DNA of 64,000 nucleotides from Tenrec ecaudatus (Eukaryota; Chordata; Mammalia; Afrosoricida; Tenrecidae): assembly GCF_050624435.1 (NCBI RefSeq), contig NC_134541.1:101738805-101802804 (forward strand), given 5' to 3'. Each line of letters starts with the position of its first letter. The stretch's first letter is position 1. The translations under genes and the position numbers were made by a program. The notes beneath the pieces were generated by a model. That model made no database searches. It was not told the DNA's origin and saw nothing but the letters and a program-made list of their open reading frames with translations. Below, in pieces: positions 1 through 64,000 of this stretch.

Positions 1-86
1 GCTGCTAATCACAAGGCCAGTGGTTCAAACCCATCAGCCACCTTGAGGGAGAAAGATGAGGCAGTGAGTTTTTGCTACTGAGGAAC
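1..86 (+). repeat. AfroSINE, cut by the window edge
   Basis: The copy begins at gctgctaatcacaaggcc and has the tRNA-like B-box region ggttcaaacc followed by gagaaagatgaggc. These are marks of the afrotherian tRNA-derived SINE in sense orientation. Confidence 0.75.
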
Positions 87-140
87 ATTGATCTGTTCTA
101 TTATTTTCATTGTGACCAGGAGCCCTGGTGGCACAGCGGG

Positions 141-1123
141 TGTGTTAGTCTGAGTGGGCTAGAGAAACACATCCAGAGACTAGAGTAATTGTATATTAAG
201 AAAACATCCCGGCCCATTCCTGATCAAGTCTATAAGTTTGATATTAGCTCAAAAGTCCAGTATTAGCCCATATGCCTGATATTATTCTGTGGTGGTTACA
301 TAGTCTGTTGTCAGTTCGAGAGGATTAAGAACGAAGGGGTGGAGTTCAGCCTGTCTATCAGGTGGCAGCTTGACCTCATTTGGAGGAGCTAAATACCTCT
401 CTTGGAGTCAGGCTTACTCCCTGGGAAACATTGTAGCTGACAAGTCACATGGAAATAGGCTGATGGCAGCCAGAGCCTCGCAGCTGGAGAAACCACATGG
501 AGACTCCTGCCAGCGCTGAGATGCTTACAACACCACTGTATCCACAAGATTTCCCACCCAATGGCCTGTGATCTTCCTGCATTCGGTGTCATTGCATGTG
601 TTGCATGAGTCTGAAGAGGACTTTATAGATTGATATCAGACATCTGGGCTAATATCGGACTTATAGACTTGATCTGTACTGGGCTGGGATGTTTTCTCAA
701 TATTCAGTTGCTCTTGTATATAAAGCTCTTTCTTTTACACATATGAGTGCCTATGAATTTGTTTCTCTAGTCAACCCACACTAACACATAATCCATAAAT
801 TCTTCTACAGACTCACACAGCACATGCAATGATGCTGAAAGCAGGAAGATCACAGGTCAGTGGTAGAAAGTCTTATGGAAGCATCTCAGCACTGGCGCGG
901 CTCTCCATGTGGCTCCTCCAGCTCCAGGGCGCTGGCTGCCATCAGCATAGCTTCATGTGGCTTGTCAACAGAATGTGAAACAGAGAGAGAGTGTGTCCCT
1001 CCTCCAGGGAGGAAGACAGGGGTTCCCAGAATCCTTAGGAGAAGGCCATGCCTGCACAGAAGCATCATTGGCTATGACCTGATTGATTCACCCAAGTTGA
1101 CAGAAGATTATGCAACTGCTACA
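141..1123 (-). mobile_element. ERVL/MaLR-like solo LTR, itself interrupted
   Basis: The LTR is reversed and in two parts, 141-287 and 789-1123, separated by a second LTR of the same family. The left part opens with tgtgttagtctg, the reverse complement of the family's 3' end. The right part matches, in reverse, the body of the copy at 17138-17624 (for example ggaggagccacatggaga). It inserted into an AfroSINE. Confidence 0.75.
288..788 (+). mobile_element. ERVL/MaLR-like solo LTR nested in an inverted sibling
   Basis: This 501-bp LTR runs from TGTGGTGG to CTAACACA. It has a TATATAAAG motif near its 3' end. It is flanked by 5-bp near-duplicates, TATTC (283-287) and TAATC (789-793), the size expected for ERVL-type integration. 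Because the host LTR is in the opposite orientation, the locus forms a long imperfect inverted repeat. Confidence 0.75.
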
Positions 1124-1579
1124 GTGACTTAAGCATTGGGCCACTCACTGGAAGTTGGTAGTTTGAACCCACCAGCTACTCCCAGAGAAAGATAAGGCCA
1201 TCAGCTCGCAGAAAGAGTTGCGTCTCATAGACACCAGGGAGCCGTTCTACTCGGTCATACAGGGTCACTGTGACTCGTAAGGAGATTTCTAGAAAGACAG
1301 TCACATCATTGGACACGAGCCAGGGCCAGTCCTCTAAGTACCAGAAGGATGCCTTCTAAAATCCTGTGGGGGACATGCACAATAGAGTCTGTGAATTAAA
1401 CGCATAGGTGTTGGCTTGAAATCATTCTGGGTTTTGTCAATCCTTGCTCTTTTTTTGTGTGTGCAGGTCTGCCCATATACCTGGCTTTCTGGGAACTGCT
1501 TGGGACCACTTCCAGCCACAGGGGTGTGGGAGGTGAGGGGTGACAGATCCAATCCCTGTGTGCCCGTCTAGGAAATCCC

Positions 1580-1710
1580 ATGGGGTTTCCTAGGCTGTGC
1601 GTTTTGACAGGGGCAGACGGTCTCAGCTTTCTCCTGAGGAGCAGCTGTTACATCTGAACTGTGGATGGATCGGTTAGCAGCAGGTACTTAACCACAGTGC
1701 CCCAGGTTCC
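1580..1710 (-). repeat. AfroSINE
   Basis: The reversed SINE body is recognisable by ggggcagacggtctcagctttctcc, gaggagcagctg and ggttagcagc, ending ccacagtgcccc. It is diverged and 5'-truncated. Confidence 0.6.
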
Positions 1711-1726
1711 TGCCGCAGGCACCTTG

Positions 1727-1966
1727 TTGTTGTGTTGTCAGGTACTGCCAAGTAGGTTGTGACTCCTAGCTACCGGGTACTGCCTGAGCCGATGGTTGGG
1801 CCAGTTCACCCACTGAGGGCCTTTCTCTTTTCCTCTGACCCTGGACTGGATGTCCTTTTCCAGGGACTGACTGGTCCATGCTGACAACAGGTCCAAAGTA
1901 TATGAGATGAAGTCTTACTATCCTCGTCAAAGGAGTCTTCTGGCTGCCATGCTTCCAAGATAGACT
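1727..1966 (-). mobile_element. RTE (BovB-like) 3' fragment
   Basis: The segment resembles the antisense start of the RTE copies at 13052 and 41428: a gttgttg tract, then ...ccttttccagggactg and caaagtatatgagatgaagtc. The pogo-like transposon follows directly, and I could not find the rest of the RTE on its far side. Confidence 0.6.
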
Positions 1967-1968
1967 TA

Positions 1969-3610
1969 CCGTATATACTCGAATATAAGCCAACCCGAGT
2001 ATAAGCCGAGGCACCTAATTATTAGCTGGGAAACCAGAAAAACTGATTGACTCGAGTATAAGCCTAGGGTGGGAAATGCAGAAGCTATTGGTGAGTTTCA
2101 ATAATCAAAACAAATGGAAATAAAATTACTAAAAATTGAGACATCAGTGGGTAATATATTTAAATATTTATTTTAAATAAAAACATAAATAAAAGGACAA
2201 GTCATTTAACATTAGTAAACCAGCACAGTAAGTGGAAAATAGGTTCAACAAAAACAATAAGGTATCAACAATACCTTAATTACGATTCCCTGAGCTCAAT
2301 CAGCAATTAAGCTAAAATGTAAAGAGTTTAAATCCTTCAAAACTGGATTCCTCATCATCATCTGTATCCCAATGCAGAGCTTCAGCTGGTGTGAGGTCAT
2401 CATAGACGCTGTCCTCACTGAGATCACCATCATCACCATCAAGGCTGTCATTTTCATACAAAGCACAGTCTTCACTGCCATCCATAGCATTACTAATACG
2501 ACATTTCTGGAAGGCACGTTGCACCATGTCTTCTGGAATGTCTTCCCATGCATCTCGAACCCACTTTGCTATTAACTCTATGTCAGGCTTCATGAGAGTT
2601 CTTCCTTTTGTTAGTCGGGCTTGACCAGATGACATCCATTCATGCCACATCCTTTGCACACGGTCTTTAAAAGGCTTATTCAAAGATACATCCAGAGGCT
2701 GCAGTAGAGATTGTAAGCCCACCTGGAATAACGGCTAAAGTAACTTTACTAGATTTTTCCAATTTTTTTATGTCACCCGATAGGTGGGCTCTGAACATAT
2801 CCCAAACAAGTAACGATGGCTTTTTCTTTAAGGCTGTTCCTGGTCGTCGGTTCCAAATTTCTTCCAGTCATTTCTTTGTTCTGTCTTCATCCATCCAGCC
2901 TTTAACATGTGCACGCACAGTAATTCTTGGTGGGAAATTGATCTTTCCTAGGCAAGGTCTTTCTTTCAAAAATAATGACAGGATGCATCTTACCGTAGTT
3001 CCATTAGCCAAACATGATAGAACAACTGTAAAGTGTTTTTTTTTAATTTCCTGTGGTTTTGAGAAAAATGTTTTTTTCTCCTAAACTTGCCACAGTTCTG
3101 TTGCTTGGAAGATCAAAAGTCATGGCAGTTTCATCCATAGTCTCAATATCTGCCAGGTCATAATTATAAATCCTTCTTTGTTTTATAATAAATGACTGGA
3201 ATGACATCATTTTTTCTTCAAGGTCTTGTGGCAATTTCTCAGAAATCTTTGTTCTTTGTCTCAAACATAGTAGGCCAAACCTACTCATGAAGCAGGTACA
3301 CGATCCTGCTGATGCAGCAAATTTTTAATGCCTTGTGCTTTATATTTGTCATCCTTAGCCATTTGTAGAGCACATAGGCAGATTCCTATGCAGTAACCAT
3401 TTTGACGACACGCCATAACCCATTTATGCAATTCACTCTCTATAGTCCCATAAAAAGATGTTAAACCACAATGAGCTTTTGGAATCTGTTCCAAGTCAGC
3501 CTTCATTTTCTGCCACTCCCTCACTTGCTTTTCGTCAACACAGAATTCCCTACTTGCAATACTGTTATTGCTCTCTTCTGCTCTTGACACAGCCTTCATT
3601 TTGAAACCAG
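1969..3610 (-). mobile_element. Pogo/Tigger-like DNA transposon with broken transposase
   Basis: The left terminus CCGTATATACTCG follows a TA (1967-1968), as expected for a Tc1/mariner-superfamily insertion. The motif cgagtataagcc recurs near 1997 and 2051 and may be a transposase-binding repeat. On the minus strand the coding remnant runs from about 3599 to 2312. It has a CENP-B-like helix-turn-helix region (VDEKQVREWQKMKADLEQIP), then MDETAMTFDLP, VWDMFRAHL and LLQPLDVSLNKPF, which would hold the three acidic residues of a pogo-type catalytic triad. It is a pseudogene: the three parts lie in different frames, a TGA stands at 2868-2870, and a shift lies near 2715. I could not find the matching right terminus before about 4260, so that end is probably lost. 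Confidence 0.8.
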
Positions 3611-4509
3611 CCTCATATGAGTGGCATTTTGTTTTGGTTCAAAAGTATCCATTTCTAATAGGGTAAAAAACAAGACTTTGAAAAGAACTTTCATGGTAAT
3701 CCCCCCCACCCCCCTGACATGTTAGCGGGGGTGGGGGGTAGTCCTTGCAGGCAGGGGATGCAGGATGTGAATTAACACAGAGACCAGAGGGGAGAGACGG
3801 AGCACAGACACATCCTTACCAGTTCAGCTACCAGCATAAATGAATCACTACGGGTGCTTCTGTGAACTGGAGCCGTCCATGTCATAGGATGGCTCTGATT
3901 GGTTAGATGTGAGTAAACAAACATTGAAAGCCCTGCAGTGTCAGTGGGGCTTTGAATGAACAGCAGAGAAACAGCAATCACCTGCGAGATAACGGGAGCT
4001 CGTCACGTTACCTGGGGGCGGGGGGGGGGGGAGGGCAGCGAGATGTTACACCTTGCTGTGGTACCACTGAATTAATCCCCGTGTGGAACTGCTCTCCCGG
4101 GACTCAGGGTGACCTCATGTGCAAGTGCAACGGGAAGGGTGGCAGGTCCCGAGCCGTTTTGATGATCGATATGCTTCAGCTCCTTGCTGTGGCTACTGTG
4201 TCAATCCACATCACCGAATTTCCCCTCATTTTCATGGACGGTGTCCATTTCTAGCGACTGGTCTTTCCTGAGACCATGTGCACATCAGACGGTGTCCTCT
4301 TGTTATCCATGAGGTTTGCATGGGTTGGTTTTCAGAAGTAGAGCTATTGAAATCTGTGCAGTGTCCAAGCAATAGGCAAGCCTCTGCAGACAGGAGGTGC
4401 CTTCATTTGAAGTGCACTGCTCAGGAATCTAATGGAGATCCCTGGTATGGAAGGCCGGAGTTCCCCCACTGGCCCAGCACTGCCTCCGAAAGAGTGATTT
4501 ACAAGCACA
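3611..4509. other. Mostly unassigned upstream DNA
   Basis: This stretch contains G/C homopolymer-rich tracts near 3702-3736 and 4018-4032. From about 4120 to 4430 it has short phrases like AfroSINE/RTE antisense sequence (gtgacctcatgtg, ctactgtgtcaatccacatca, ggttttcagaagtagag). No gene is apparent. Confidence 0.4.
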
Positions 4510-4700
4510 GATGCTGTAGACACCCCCACAGTCAATATAGAGAACAGGATCACCTGTACTACCAGTCTCCCAAATTGTCTCATTCCCCTCTGAGGCCAGC
4601 CCTCTCCCAGACTCAGTCCCTGGCAATCACTCATCTGTCTTCTGGTTCTTTGTCTTTTCCAGAGAGTATCATAAATGGGCTAATCTTGGAAGTAGACTTA
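4510..4700 (-). mobile_element. Old L1 (L1M-type) fragment
   Basis: The phrases cagtccctggcaatcactcatctg and cttttccagagagtatcataaatgg match, in antisense, a region of ancient mammalian L1 near the end of ORF2 and the 3' UTR. The young L1 that follows was inserted into it. Confidence 0.55.
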
Positions 4701-4710
4701 AAAACAAAAA

Positions 4711-6458
4711 CAGCTTTTTCATCACATTTGCTTATGCACACATTTGTCTTCAGCGATTGTGTCAGGAAGGTGTGCATCATGGAATGCCAATTTAATAGAA
4801 CAAAATGTTCTTGCATTGGGGGCGTACTTGAGTGGGCACCCGATGTCCATCTGCTGCCTTAATACTAAACCTATAAATAGATGCACTTAGATATATTTCC
4901 CCATCATCCTATATAAATATATTTACAAATGTACATGCCTGTATTTATACCTCTATAAATGCTCTTTGCCTCCTAGTTCTTTCCTCTGTTTCCTTTTACT
5001 TTCCTCTTGTCACACTATCATTCTCAGCCTTCATTTGGGTTTCAGTAATTCCTCTCAGTTACATTGCCCTTGATGAATTCCTACCAGGCTTCTAACACTC
5101 TCCTTGCCACTAATTTTGGATCACTTGTTGCTCCCTTGTCCCCGGGTTGATCAACACCACCTTCTTTCCCCTATTTCCCCATCTCCCATGTTCCCCCAGA
5201 ACCATCGGTCCCATTGTTTTCTCCTCCAGATTGTTCATCCAGCCTAGCTTATCTAGATAGACCTGCAGAGATAATAATATGCACACACACACACACACAC
5301 AAAACAAGACCTAGTAAGACAAAGTGACAAAAGAAAACACAACGACTATAACAACAAAAAACCAATGACCAAAAATAAGTAAATAAAAAATGAAAAAAGA
5401 AAAACCTGTAAATATTTCAAGCTGATGGTGCCCGGCTATCAAAAGATACAGCATCTGGGGTCTTCAAGGCTTGCAGGTAAACAAGCGGCCATCTAGCTCA
5501 GAAACAACAAAGCCCACATGGAAGAAGCACACCAGCCTGTGTGACCACGAGGTGTTGAAGGGATCAGGTATCAGGCATCCTCAGAACAAAAAACCCTATC
5601 ATTGTGTGCCCACCTTCCCGAGATGATTGCTGAAGACAAATGTGTGCATAAGCAAATGTGGTGAAGAAAGCTGATGGTGCCTGGTTATCAAAAGATATAT
5701 TGTCTGGGGTCCTTAAAGGCTTGAAGGTAAACAAGTGGCCATCTAGCTGAGAAGCAACAATTAAGCCCACATGGAAGAAGCACACCTGTGCAATCATGAG
5801 GTGTCAATGGGATCAAGTATCAGACATCAAAGAACAAAACTTCACATCATTGTGATTGAGGGGGAGTACAGAGTGGAGACCCAAAGGACATCTATAGGCA
5901 ACTGGACATCCCCTTACAGAAGGGTCTCGGGGAGAAGATGAGCCAATCAGGGTGCAGTATAGCACTGATGAAACATACAACTTTCCTCTAGTTCTTAAAT
6001 GCTTCCTCCGCCCCAGCCCCCCAGTATCATGATCCCAATTCTACCTTACAAATCCAGCTAGACCAGAGCTTGTACACTGGTACAGACAAGAACTGGAAAC
6101 AGGAAATCCAGGGCAGATAAACCTTTCAGGACCAATAATGAGAGTAATGATACCAGGAGGGTAAGGGTAAGGCGGGATAGAAAGTGGGAACCAATCAGAA
6201 GGATCTACAGGGTGAAGGGAGACATTGGACAGTGTAAGACATGACAAAATAATAATTTAAAAATTATGAAGGGTTCATGAGGGAGTGGGTCGGGGAGGGT
6301 GGGGAAAATGAGGAGCTGATACCAAGGGCGCAAGTAGAATGATATGTTTTGAGAATGATGATGGCAACAAATGTACAAATGTGCTCGACACCATGGATGT
6401 GTGTATGGATTGTAATCAGAGTTGTAAGAACCCCCAATAAAATGACTTTTTTAAATGG
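4711..6458 (+). mobile_element. L1 3' fragment with 5' inversion (twin priming)
   Basis: 4711-5420 is L1 3' UTR in antisense. 5421-6458 is the adjacent downstream part in sense, ending in aataaaatgac. In the intact element the left end of the inverted part (cttatgcacacatttgtcttc, reversed) is directly next to the start of the sense part (gctgatggtgcc). This is the standard outcome of twin priming. The sense part carries a tandem unit of about 250 bp (starts near 5421 and 5671). A short A-rich repeat (4701-4709 and 6469-6477) may be the target-site duplication but is low complexity. Confidence 0.85.
5281..5300. repeat. (CA)n microsatellite
   Basis: About ten CA units lie inside the inverted L1 segment, at an A-rich site that differs between L1 copies. 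Confidence 0.9.
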
Positions 6459-6565
6459 ATCAAAAAGGAAAACAAAAGATGAAATTTTCGATTTGGGCCT
6501 CGCTGTATCTATAGGAGTTCTTGTTCCATTGCACTCTGTCTGGGGACAAGACTTCTCACATCCTT

Positions 6566-6755
6566 AATGGCCCAAGGGAGTTCCCACCTATTGGGCTGCA
6601 ATCAGCAAGGTCAGTAGTTTGAAAACGGGCTGCTCCTCAGGAGAAAGACGGGCTTTCTACTCCGTAAACAGGCACAGTCTCGGTAACTGACCCTGTCCTG
6701 CAGGGTCACTATGAGTCAGTATTGACATGATAGGAGTGAGTTTTTTTTTAATACA
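6566..6755 (+). repeat. AfroSINE
   Basis: The sense copy shows ggtcagtagtttgaaaa, gctgctcctcaggagaaagacg and the tail gtcactatgagtcagtattgac, ending in a T-rich tract. Confidence 0.75.
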
Positions 6756-7508
6756 TGGGGTGTGGCTCTATAAATGGATTTGGGGCTTTCCCTGGCATTC
6801 ATAGCCTTCTGCAAAACGGGTACTCAGGATTAAAGCTCTTGTAGAATCTCCCTTGCTGATCTTGGCTTTTATTGTTAATAACCCCTAATCCATCATGTTT
6901 GGCCAAGTGGAGAGGTGGCTGCACCGATGGGCTCAGGCTTAGGAACAATGGTGAGGAAGGCGCAGGACCAGGTCGTGCTCTGTTGTGCACGGGTTGCTAT
7001 GGGTCGGGGCCCACCCGGTGGCACCTACCAACAACAATCCTTCGATCGCACAGGCTGATGTGCTTCTTCTATGTGGATTAAGCTGACACCTCACATAGAC
7101 AGCTGCTTGTTTGAAGCCCAGACTGTGAGACTGCAGGTGTTATTCTTTCTGCTAGCCGAGCATCATCTGATTTTTTCACCATACTTTGCTATAGCACCGT
7201 TTCTTCAGCAATGGCGTAGGAATAATTGCTCTTACTTAAGACACTCAAAATCTCTTCATACTTCTGTGTTTCATATTTGCCCCTGGTCTACTTTAGAGAC
7301 AGCATTACTGGAGTCTTGAGAAATAATGTAAGTAATCTCCATGGGACATTCTAGTAATATCATTAATTTGGGGGTAGCCTATGCATCTGGCTGTGTGGGC
7401 TTTGCTGAACACAGCCCGGATACATTGCGTTCTGTGAACACAGCCCAGATACATTACGTTCTGGGAGCCAGCAGTCCACTCCTTCCTATCATCGAGTAGA
7501 ATTCCAAG
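6756..7508. other. Unassigned upstream DNA
   Basis: I see no gene. Around 6885-7030 there is a faint RTE/AfroSINE-like stretch (gttgctatgggtcggggcccacccggtggcacc). The remainder has no feature I recognise. Confidence 0.4.
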
Positions 7509-7520
7509 AAATGACTGGAG

Positions 7521-8669
7521 AAGCAACAAAGCCCACATGGAAGAACACACCAACCTGTGTGATCGCGTGGTCCCAAAGGGATCAGTTATCAGGCATCAAA
7601 GAACAAAAAATCTTATCATTGGCTGCACACCTCCATGATACAATCGCCGAAGACAAATGGGTGCATAAGCAAATGTGGTGAAGAAAGCTGGTGGTGCCCG
7701 GCTATCGAAAGAGATAGTGTCTGGGGTCTTAAAGGCTTGAAGGTGAACAAGCAGCCATCTAGCTCAGAAGCAATAAAGCCCACATGGAAGAAGCACACCA
7801 GCCTGTGCGATCACGAGGTGCCAAAGGGACCAGGTATAAGGCATCATGCAAAAAAAAAAAGAAAAAAATATACACATACATACCATAGTGAATGAAGGGG
7901 GAAGTGCATTGTGGAGACCTGAGGCCCAAATGTCGACCACTGGAGATCCCCTCATAGAGGGATTTAGGAGAGGAGATGGATCAGTCAGGGTGCGATGTAG
8001 TACCGATGAAGAACACAACTTTCCCCCAGATCCTGGATACTTCCTCCCCACAACTACCATGATCCGAATTCTACCTTGCAAGACTGGATAGGGCAGAGGT
8101 TTTACACTGGTGCATATGGGAGCTGGAGGCACAGGGAATCCAGGGTGGACGATACCTTCAGGACCAAGGGTGTGAGGGGCAATGCTGGGAGAGTGGAGGG
8201 CGAGTGGGTTGGAAAGGGGGAACTGATTACAAGGATCCACATGTGACCTCCTCCCAGGGAGATGGACAGCAGAGAAGGGGGGGAAGGGAGACTCCGGATA
8301 GGGCAAGATATGACAAAATAACAATCTGTGGATTATCAAGGGCTCATGAGGGAGGGGGGAGCGGGGATGGAGGGGGAAAAAAAAGAGGACCTGATGCGGA
8401 GGGCTTAAGGGGAGAGCAAATGCTTTGAGAGTGATTAGGGCAAAGAATGTACGGATGTGCTTTATACAACTGATGTATGTATATGTGTGGATTGTGATAA
8501 GAGTTGTATGAGCCCCTAATAAAATGTAAAAAAAGAAAAGAAAAAGAAATAAAATGATTAGGGCAAAGAATGTACGGATGTGCTTTATACAATTGATGTA
8601 TGTATATGTATGGATTGTAATAAGAGTTGTATGAGCCCCTAATAAAATGTTTTTAAAAAAATTTTTAAA
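7521..8669 (+). mobile_element. L1 3' UTR insertion with duplicated ends
   Basis: This is a sense, 5'-truncated L1 made only of 3' UTR. It is flanked by a clear 12-bp duplication, AAATGACTGGAG at 7509-7520 and 8670-8681. It carries the ~250-bp tandem unit (gaagcaac/taaagcccacatgg at 7519 and 7768). Its last ~100 bp occur twice, 122 bp apart (gattagggcaaagaatg at 8433 and 8555), each ending in an aataaaatg poly(A) signal and separated by an A-rich linker. Confidence 0.88.
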
Positions 8670-8681
8670 AAATGACTGGAG

Positions 8682-8869
8682 CACTTGGGTGGTGTATTGG
8701 GGACATCAGAGCCAGAAGACAACACGCCTTGGCCAATGTTGCCTGCCTGATGGGCGGACTCTCTTGGGACAGACTACGTCTCAGGGTAGAGTTACTTCTG
8801 GGAGGACAGCTTGCACTATTTTGGAAAAGTAACTAAACGACCAACTCTTGCGCCCCTACCTCTGGATAG
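8682..8869. other. Single-copy-looking DNA upstream of TEKT5
   Basis: There is no repeat I recognise. It holds CCAAT at 8732-8736 and an adjacent GTTGCC. It may contain part of the TEKT5 promoter, but this is inference. Confidence 0.3.
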
Positions 8870-63153
<54,284 letters not shown>

Positions 63154-63220
63154 GCGGCCGCCTCGCGCGCCGGGGCCCGCTCGCTCCATGCCATGAAAGC
63201 TGGAAATGCCAGAAACACAA

Positions 63221-63292
63221 AATAAAAGACAGTATCATTTCTCCCTTTCCTCCCATCACGAAAAGATAGATATCTATTAAAGTCCAAATAAA
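63221..63292 (+). promoter_or_regulatory. TEKT5: Two candidate poly(A) signals of TEKT5
   Basis: AATAAA occurs at 63221-63226 and again at 63287-63292, about 70 and 135 nt after the stop codon. Either would give a very short 3' UTR. Which is used cannot be seen from sequence. Confidence 0.7.
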
Positions 63293-63773
63293 TGTGACAA
63301 AAGTGAAGGTCCGAGGTCATTCCTTGCTGCAGGACAGGCCTCCAGGTGAGCCAGGGGTGGGGACAGAGCTGGGCATGGTGTTTGCCCCCAGCCCCAGGAA
63401 TGGAAAGGGGCCTCTTTCTTCACCCACTTCTCTGTTGAGGAGCCGGTGTAGACTTGGGTGTCCAGAGACATTGGAAGCCAGGGTGCAGGCTTCCTCACCT
63501 AGGAGACAGGTCGCTGGAAGGCCTAGGTGACTGTGAACTGTGGAGAGACCAGCGGTCCTAGGGTTCAACCTCAGCTTTGTTGTGAGCAGCCACATGTCAG
63601 CTCCTCTCCCAGGTGGACCCCACAGGTGCTGTGCTCCCCACGATCACTGGCTTATTTCTGGGAGTCAACGGCCAGGTGGTCTGTGCCTGGTGCATCCGAG
63701 TCTACAAGCCCTGGTGAAAGCTGTGAACCATCACCATAAACAAACCTCCACGACTTACAAAGAAAACACCTGC
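63293..63773. other. DNA downstream of TEKT5
   Basis: No gene or repeat recognised. Confidence 0.45.
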
Positions 63774-64000
63774 CCGAGACTCCCTACCACAGAACGATGC
63801 CGACTCATGGGACCCGGGCGACCCACCATGGATAGACAGCTATAATCCAGTTCTACATTACTGAGCTTGCTGCTCAGTATGATCCAGCATTGGCCATTGG
63901 GGCTTTGTCTCGGTTAGCTCCGGTGTCCCATCCAATGTGCATGAGATGCAATGGTGAGGATCGAACCCAGAGCTCCCATTGAAACCCAACCACACTTACT
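63774..64000 (-). repeat. AfroSINE variant, cut by the window edge
   Basis: The antisense copy has cagaacgatgccgactcatggg, gttctacattactgagcttgc and the reversed B box ggatcgaacccagagctcc. Its head resembles the copy at 60361. Confidence 0.6.

Larger units (their letters stand above)
119..1285 (+). repeat. AfroSINE interrupted by an LTR
   Basis: The SINE head (ggagccctggtggcacagcgg) is at 119-140. Its continuation (gtgacttaagcattgggcc, then the B box and tail) resumes at 1124. The 983 bp between are an antisense LTR of the same family as the copies at 288 and 17138. The flanks gcggg and gtgac could be a diverged 5-bp duplication. Confidence 0.75.

Noticed and set aside
4278..4862. Open frame of 194 codons on the + strand
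   Set aside because: It crosses an old L1 fragment and an inverted young L1, so it is a chance frame in transposon DNA.
6799..7081. Small frames around 6800-7080 as a possible upstream gene
   Set aside because: They overlap each other on both strands, have no homology I recognise, and lie partly in RTE/SINE-like sequence.
7764..8684. Open frame of 306 codons on the minus strand
   Set aside because: It lies in antisense L1 3' UTR and shows a repeated peptide only because the L1 end is duplicated.

Overview
This window is nuclear DNA from a placental mammal. It holds one protein-coding gene, tektin-5 (TEKT5), on the + strand. Seven coding exons between 9107 and 63153 splice at canonical GT-AG sites into an uninterrupted 489-codon frame. 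About 97% of the gene is intron, and introns 1 (about 12.4 kb) and 5 (about 30.5 kb) carry most of the repeats.

The repeats point to an afrotherian. More than forty copies or fragments of the tRNA-derived AfroSINE family are present, with L1 3' UTR types and RTE (BovB-like) elements that I associate with Afrotheria. Two copies resemble SPIN, a hAT transposon reported to have entered a few tetrapod lineages horizontally, tenrec among them. A tenrec-like species is my best guess; this rests on recall of repeat families and not on a search.

Layout. 1-9106 is upstream DNA: an AfroSINE split by an LTR that is itself split by an inverted LTR of the same family; a broken pogo-like DNA transposon; and two young L1 copies, one with a 5' inversion and one with a duplicated 3' end. 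9107-9682 is exon 1, in CpG-rich DNA. Intron 1 (9683-22114) holds an old L1, several AfroSINEs, an RTE fragment, a SPIN copy, a short LTR-internal-LTR element with a Leu-tRNA-type primer site, and a long antisense L1. That L1 was later hit by a solo LTR and by a 1-kb polyadenylated retrocopy of unknown origin. 22115-31692 carries exons 2-5. Intron 5 (31693-62179) holds many AfroSINEs, L1s with clear target-site duplications, an ERV2-type solo LTR, a nearly complete but inactivated RTE containing a 114-bp MITE of the pogo-like family, a second SPIN copy, and several micro- and minisatellites. 62180-63153 carries exons 6 and 7, followed by two poly(A) signals.

I found no second gene, no RNA gene apart from tRNA-derived SINE heads, and no multi-gene system. 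The most interesting material is the layered transposon record: nested insertions that can be ordered in time, the SPIN copies, the pogo-like element with its MITE, and the unidentified retrocopy. All calls were made by eye; no alignment or database search was run.
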